A DNA stretch of 64,000 bases from Marasmius tenuissimus (lineage: Eukaryota > Basidiomycota > Agaricomycetes > Agaricales > Marasmiaceae). The translations under genes were made by a program, and so were the position numbers. Positions 58,101-64,000 of the stretch are shown here, in pieces; position 1 is the first letter of the stretch; every line of letters starts with the position of its first letter. Location: NCBI GenBank assembly GCA_029532415.1, contig JAQOTA010000050.1, positions 4,712,001 to 4,776,000 on the forward strand. The letters are read 5' to 3'. The notes below the pieces were generated by a model, which was not told the DNA's origin, did no database searches, and worked only from the letters and a program-made list of their open reading frames with translations.

Positions 58101-61100
58101 TCGCGGCTCAAGAACTTGTAGTCGTTGTTGTTCAGGTTCACGTCCTGCGAGTTGAAGTAATCTGTCAGGTCAATCACGTTTTCGCGATAGATCCCCCAAA
58201 TCCTAGCATCGGATGAGTACGGGAAAGAAAGAGGGATACAAGCCGAGAAGCTTACTTCTTCATTGACTCGTCCCTAGCATACGCTTCAATATGTTTCTTC
58301 TTATCATACACGAGAGGGCCCTTGTAATGCTCTCGAATCGTTGGGAGGAAATGCGCGGTGTACCAGTCGTTATTATGGAGCAGGCTGTTAGGATCCCGTG
58401 CTCTGTCCTCTCCGGATCGATGGTCTGCAGTTGGTGCTGGGTCTGAGAAGTTCTTGGGAGTGATGAAGATAGAACCAGAGCTGACCAACCCCTCGCATGC
58501 TTGGTTGAGAGGATAAGGGAAGTAGGGAGTCAGGTCCTGGCCAGAGACTGCTTCGATCGTGTCGACACCGTTACTGGCTAGCCCGTTGATGTCGCTGTGC
58601 TGCCCGTAGATGTAGTTGGAGACGTCATAAACGGAGCCCTGAATGGACACATAGATGTCGTGATCCGAGGCATGTTGAGAGACCTCTGAGGGGTTCCAAG
58701 CGTGGTCGAAATCGGGACAAAGCAACTTGGGGAACACTGCGATATAGAAGACAACCGAGCCGTTGAGGAGGAATATTAACCAACAAATTGTGACTTTTTC
58801 TCGCCACGCCAATCGAATATCCGGCCGCTTCATCCGACCAATGAGTTTCAGGAGGAAGGATGGAATCAGCCAAGTACAACCCCAGACGATCCAAAGCCAG
58901 ACTCTCCGAATCTTCGTTGTGGGAACTTCCTCGACGGCATTGGCAGCCTCCTTGACGACCATTCCGTCCGCATTGTCGTTGGAAGGTGGTATGTTGCCCA
59001 TGCCGCCTGCCGAACGATCCTTCCTTTCCCATTCAGAACCTCCCCAAGCACCCCCTTCGTCGCCATCACTATACGCAGGAGCAGCAACGCCCGGAGTTTG
59101 CAAGCCGCCTTGACCGTACCCAGAGGCATTGGGGTCGCGATACTGGGTACCATTGGTACCTGTACGATGTAGCAACAGGTCGTCCTGGCTTTCGCCCTCC
59201 AGCCTTCGCGGAGGAGCCAGTCCTCGTCCCGCATCATGATAACCAGTATCATGCGTGTAATCCGTGGCATCGTCTGCCCTATCCAGCTCATCGTGGCCTC
59301 CAGCATCGCTGGCCACATCGTCGTCCACCATCCCGGCTTCCCCAAGTAATCTCTTTCCCTCCTTCTCGGATCTCCTGACTCCATCTTCAGCCAATTTCCA
59401 TGCATCGTACGCCAGCCAAACACTCCTGTAACCTACGTGGTAGTCGATGCCATCTGTCCACCCATTCGCTCTCACGAACTGCGTTATCCTCTCCCCATCG
59501 CTCCCTTGCATAGTCGGCACATAGCGCTCACAGAAGCTATGGAGATCATAATCAGCCATGAACTCGACACTCCTCCGCGACGCCAAATCGGGAAGAAGAA
59601 GAGACCGAATCTGGGCTTTGACTCGGCGCTTGTCGAACGAATTGGGGGAACCAGAATCATTGGGGCGTATGCACGACAATGTCCATAACCTGGCCCTGTG
59701 AACGTTGGACAACAAGTCGGAAAGCGTGAAGGTGACCTGTGTGCTGACGGGGTATGTCTTGCCTCGACCTAGTTCTGGCTTCTCTTCTACGTGTTCCAAA
59801 TCTGCTGACGTCCTTCCTGCATCCAAGCTATCCCTAACTACCGCCGTGTGATCGCTGACAGACGTGGCTGCCCTCATTGGCCGGCTCATGACCTGGGCTT
59901 GGACTACGATGTTCTCGTCCATAACGTGCCTCTCCGCCGCAACTCCCGGTCCCGAGAATAGCTTCGCCACGAACGCCTCAGTCGAGCCACGGAGTAAGGT
60001 AACGAACGCCGCATCGACGAGATCAGTGTCGCGTTCCACAAAGTCTCGAACGTCGTAAACACATGTTCCAGCGTAGTGGTTGATTCCAAAGAGGCCGCGA
60101 TCAGCAGCACCTCCTTGGGAGGGAGAGGCGACAAAGGATGCGTGAACGCCGTACTTGGTTACTAATTCTTGATGCAAATCCTCGTTACGATGATCACTGC
60201 CTTTGCCCGCCTTGTGAGCGCTAGCAGCCCGGCTCATCGTGCCCAAGAGCCCTCCGGGTTTGCGAAGCGGCTTCTCCACAACGTTGGAGCCACGGAGAAG
60301 CTCCACACAGGCGGAGTTGTCCATGGTAGCGATTGCGGGAAGTGAGATACCGTCAGAGGTCATGTTGGCGTTGTATCCAACACCATCCTCGAAGGTGTGA
60401 CGAAGAACGAAGTTGTGGAGCATCTCGTCCGCGACATTAATCACGAACTCGTCGAAATGGTTCTGTCCATAAGCAGAAACGAGGGGTTGATTGCCGGTGA
60501 GAGCAATTGAAGAGAGGCCTTGGGCACCACGGGTTTGGTATCCAGCTTGGTCGAAAAGGATGATTTGGGAATGAGGGGGAGCGTCTTTGGAGGAAGGTGC
60601 AATCCGGTGGTTGGCGGTCTCTACGACAAAGGCAAACAGGATCGCATAGAGGTCTCGAACAAACGAGTCCCGCTGAGCCGCACTTTGCCGTGCATTCAGC
60701 AGAACCGTATAGAGCTCTTTCCGGACGTAGCTCGTCTTGTTGGTCAACACCTGACTAAGCTCTTCCGGTGCCACACCCAACATCCGCGCTACCTGATCGA
60801 GTACCTGGGTATTCGAAACATAGGCAGAGGAATCGTGCATATCGCCATCGACGAATTGGAGGTTACCCAAGAGAAGAATGGTGATGAGGAGCGAGAATAT
60901 GGATTGGGTCGCCTTGGGCTTGAAACCTAGCATGCGCATCGCGCCACGCAGCTCACCCATCGCAATTGAGTCATCACTGAATGGCCCAGCTGGCAGGCGA
61001 TAGGTGCCCGAAGAGGCAAGCAATGCGTAGTCCGATACGTCTTCGATATTCAGCGCATCCCGTTCGGCAGGAGTACAGCCGGCGATAAACTGGTAAAATA

Positions 61101-61821
61101 CGTGGAAAGAGCGTTCTTCGTGAGTGAGCCGATTGACTCGGGATTTATCGAGACCAAACGTGAGGGCCTTGGCGGAGCTGATTCGCCCTTTGTTGTTGAA
61201 ATGAAGTTCAACGTAGCGAGCGTGGCGGGAGGCATTCGGGTTCATGAGGGTCTTGGAATTGCCGAAAGAGTCGAGGACGACACTAAGAGCCTTGACCTGC
61301 TCGGCAATCCTGAGCTCTGGCTTGGAATGTGATGAAAGCCGTAGAATCTGGTTGGTCAAAAGACGCAAGCTGGATGTCTTGCCCGAGCCCGTGATGCCCC
61401 TACAGAAGACAAAAAAGGCATCATTAGAAAGAGAGGCAGAAAGGCAAAAAAGGACTCACATCGACAGAATGGCCTGACTCTCATTCCGACGTCTCATCAC
61501 TAGATACATCCTTGCAGCCAGATCGTACAAATGAGGTTGCAGCGGTTTTGGCGAGTCCACCATGGGTAAGCTCGTATCTCTATAACACCTCTCCTCATAC
61601 TCCTTCGCACTGACATTATTGACGTTCGCGAGTGTCTTGTAAGGATTGACGATGACTAAATTGGTTGCCCCAACTCGTGTGTAAGGTAGGTCAGCTCTGA
61701 ACCGAGCCTGGAGGACTGAGAGTATGGCATCGTCAGAAGGATACACGGTTGCTGCGCCAGATGAAGAAACGAGGTCGACCAGGTCGCCAGAGGCAATTGC
61801 CTGGGTGTTATGTGAGGCCAT
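55107..61821 (-). CDS. Chitin synthase with N-terminal myosin motor-like domain (class V/VII type)
   Basis: A plasma-membrane enzyme polymerising UDP-GlcNAc into chitin, about 1,900 residues. The start [20 protein letters not shown] leads into a myosin-head-like domain: [16 protein letters not shown]-loop [10 protein letters not shown] across an intron near 61400-61455, [15 protein letters not shown], and motor remnants such as [13 protein letters not shown]. After a disordered linker come two membrane helices ([40 protein letters not shown]). A cytochrome-b5-like domain follows ([20 protein letters not shown]). The catalytic GT2 domain has [51 protein letters not shown] and QRRRW. Further membrane helices precede a Gly/Met-rich segment and a C-terminal DEK_C domain ([20 protein letters not shown], then [20 protein letters not shown]). 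All catalytic motifs are intact; motor activity is uncertain. Confidence 0.95.
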
Positions 61822-62576
61822 AGCCTACGACGAATAGAGCAAGCTCGTCGTCGAGCTGCACGGCGAGAGGAAGGTGGTGGTTGGAAGAGAAGGGAAAATT
61901 GGCACTACAGTTACGGTCACTGATGGCCTTCAGATGCCCACACCAATGACGAAACGTGGGAAACTTCCTTCGTTACCGCACGACCGCCGTTGTCTGCCCG
62001 ATGGCTGCAACTGCAACTCCTAGAGCGATTTGCATGTTTAAAATCCTTCAAGAAATACTATACGAAATACTGTGATGTGTAGTACCCAGCGAATCTCTTT
62101 CGCGACGCTTCTGTGTAAATTTCTCAGGAGCTTCGATTCAGAAGCGACTGCCGGGAGGGTGAATCAAGGTTCAGAGTAACATGTCTTCAAAGTAAAACGC
62201 ATGGACCTGAATGGACTTGGTAACATAGCATCCCGGCGAAAAGAAGACGGACAGCTACACACGGGCCTATCTTACCGCGCCGAAAGCGAGTGGATTCCGA
62301 CAAAGTTCGAGGGGGACAGTACGGTCGGCATCAACATATTTTACATTCTTTCAAAGTAGATACAACGAATTTCCGTATCGTGTTTCTGAGAAACCAACCA
62401 CAATAAACTACGCGATATTACTAAGTACAAGAGCTTGCTGGCCGACAACAATACGTATGCTGTCCTTGATATATCGGAAAGATGAAGCAAATCAAGGGAA
62501 TCACATCCCAAGCGTGCCGGTGATGTGTAAGCTCTGTAATCCCTTTTTATTCAACGTTCCACTCTGAGAGGCTGAG
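61822..62576. promoter_or_regulatory. Upstream region of the chitin synthase gene
   Basis: About 750 bp between the chitin synthase start and the stop of the next minus-strand gene. No gene is recognised; the chitin synthase promoter must lie here. Confidence 0.4.
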
Positions 62577-64000
62577 CTACCGCCGAGCAACACGGGGGGA
62601 ACCAGGAACGGAGTCACTGAGCCCGCCCCAACTGGAAGCCATCGACAATTCACTTCCGCCAAACTCGCTTCTCACGTCCCTTGCATCGTCGTACGCTTCC
62701 TCGTCGGTGTCGTCAAACGATCCTACCGATTCATGGTCGTGCGAAGACATGGAGGAGATATCGTCAGGGCTTAAACTCCTTGTGCTGTTGCCGTCGCCAT
62801 CAAACGACAGGAATTCCAACTCCGAATGAGTTCTGGAGATAGCGGAGCCTGGAATCGTTGTGGTAGGTGTCTGATAGAACGATGCCATCTCTGAAAATGA
62901 CTGTGGGGATGGAGGAGACATCTGGAGGAGAGTTGGAGGTGATAGCACCTGTGTAATTCCCGGCGGAGGCACAAGCGGGGAACCTGCCGAGTGAGCCGGG
63001 TTTGTACGTTCCTCGTTACTGCTGGTAGCGCTGAATTCTCCAATCGACGAGGGTTGCGAGAAATTGGAGAACGGTGAATCCGGCCGGGAAGACGGAGCTG
63101 ACAGTAACTCAACATCGTGCTCGCGGTCAAGGTCGACAGGGTGTAACAGAGACAGGCTCGGGACGAGGTTCGGAGAGCTGAACGTTGCGGCAGGAGATGG
63201 AGTGGATGGCGAAGCGACGTTTCGGGAGCGCTCATCCGATCCTGTCAGGGAAAATGTTGAAGGTGCAGGAGTTGGTGGTGAAACTTCCATCGCAACCAAC
63301 TGCTCGCTTCTGATTTCGGTGGACGGCGGCAGTGAGCGAAGTGTCGAGCGTGAGGCAGACGACCGTAACGTTGAAACCTGCGGGCTGAGTGGAGTGGAGA
63401 TACGAGTGGGCACAGTAGAGGTCGCCTCGGAACTCGAATCTGCTAGAATGTGGGTAGGTATCGAAACTGGAGATGCATTCTGGATATGGATGTCATTAAT
63501 TTCTCGCCAGGACCTGAGCGGGAAGAGGACTAGCTCACCTGAGGCAGCGACCAGGACGTGGAGCTCCCACTAGCGATCGACTGAGAATCGACATTGTGTC
63601 CTTTCCTTTGCCTCAGCGTCGCCGCTCTGTCAACGCCATTCCGCCAGTCCAGGACCTCCTTGGAGACCATGTCCTCCAGTTCATATGACTCTTTGCCGTC
63701 ACGAGCGTCGTCGTCGTCGTCACTGCCCGATGTATCCGAGCGCCGGTCATCGTGAGCGTTGTTCAGGTCTACTGACACAGGCATAGGCCCATGCCGTCTT
63801 CTGCGTCTGGCTTCACGCCTTACTCTGAGTTCGTGCGTCCATACATCAACCTTTGGAGCAATGTGGGGATCATAGACGAACTATACGACCGGCCGTGTAT
63901 GTCAATATCCTGCCAATCCAAGAGCTAAATGATACGCACATGCTTGAAGGCGAACCCAGCAGCGACAGTTCCGACCACCGCGACAACAATGTAGACTGCA
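62577..64000 (-). CDS. Membrane protein with long disordered cytoplasmic tail (partial, N-terminus beyond window end)
   Basis: Only the C-terminal part is present. At the window end the frame encodes a hydrophobic helix (AVYIVVAVVGTVAAGFAF then KH). After an intron ending at about 63883 come FVYDPHIAPKVDVWTHELRV and the basic stretch RREARRRRRHG, as expected for the cytoplasmic side of a membrane helix. The tail is acidic (SGSDDDDDARDGKESYELED, encoded partly by a cgt repeat near 63706-63721). After another intron near 63480-63535 about 280 residues of Ser/Pro/Thr-rich disordered sequence follow, ending SVPGSPRVARR at 62577. The extracellular portion, which would identify it, is outside the window. 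It could be a type I membrane sensor or an enzyme with an anchor. Confidence 0.7.

Overview
The window looks like nuclear DNA of a mushroom-forming basidiomycete (Agaricomycetes). Genes are compact and closely spaced on both strands. Nearly all are cut by GT-AG introns of about 48-66 nt, and the protein set is typical of that group: a myosin-motor chitin synthase, an FN3-BRCT exomer protein, a DUF6593 protein, fungal hotdog thioesterases, a basidiomycete P450 and secreted M35 and A1 peptidases. No prokaryotic operon, rRNA, complete tRNA, CRISPR array or intact transposon was seen.

Layout. 1-4.3 kb: partial SMC5 (-) and a short-chain dehydrogenase (-). 4.8-5.2 kb: EMC6 (+). 5.2-7.1 kb: no intact gene, only a short broken coding-like stretch. 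7.1-10.6 kb: two tandem hotdog thioesterase paralogues (+). 10.7-12.5 kb: a LARP7/Pof8-like RNA-binding protein with a C-terminal RRM (-). 13.1-14.9 kb: a secreted alginate-lyase-fold protein (+). 17.0-20.2 kb: nitronate monooxygenase (+) converging on a mitochondrial methionine aminopeptidase (-). 20.2-23.0 kb: CCCH-FG nucleoporin Nup42/Amo1 (-), divergent from mitochondrial ribosomal protein uL13m (+). 23-29 kb: gene-poor, with one confident gene (DUF6593, -). 29.0-30.6 kb: CDK8/Ssn3 (+). 31.6-33.1 kb: M35 metallopeptidase (+). 33.4-35.1 kb: Chs5 (-). 35.5-38.6 kb: a divergent pair of PARG-like macrodomain proteins. 39.0-40.5 kb: ZZ-finger protein (+). 40.8-41.8 kb: GNAT acetyltransferase (+). 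42.1-44.0 kb: membrane-anchored aspartic peptidase (+). 44.8-47.8 kb: large disordered coiled-coil protein (+). 47.8-50.5 kb: gene-poor, with a 12-bp minisatellite and a tRNA-like fragment. 50.5-51.3 kb: small secreted protein (-). 51.8-54.1 kb: cytochrome P450 (-). 55.1-61.8 kb: chitin synthase with myosin motor, cytochrome-b5-like and DEK_C domains (-). 62.6 kb to the window end: cytoplasmic tail of a membrane protein (-), cut by the edge.

The genes do not form one obvious pathway. The strongest unusual signals are: (i) two paralogue pairs (thioesterase and PARG-like) that keep identical exon lengths while one member has lost a predicted catalytic residue, which suggests pseudoenzymes; (ii) several very small exons (3, 7, 12 and 14 nt) in four genes; (iii) a candidate fungal telomerase LARP7; (iv) a P450 whose intactness depends on one ambiguous 52-nt intron; (v) a 12-bp minisatellite. 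Chs5 (exomer, chitin synthase export) and a chitin synthase are in the same window, but about 20 kb apart, and probably only share the cell-wall theme. Intron boundaries were read by eye from splice motifs and reading frame, so they are predictions.
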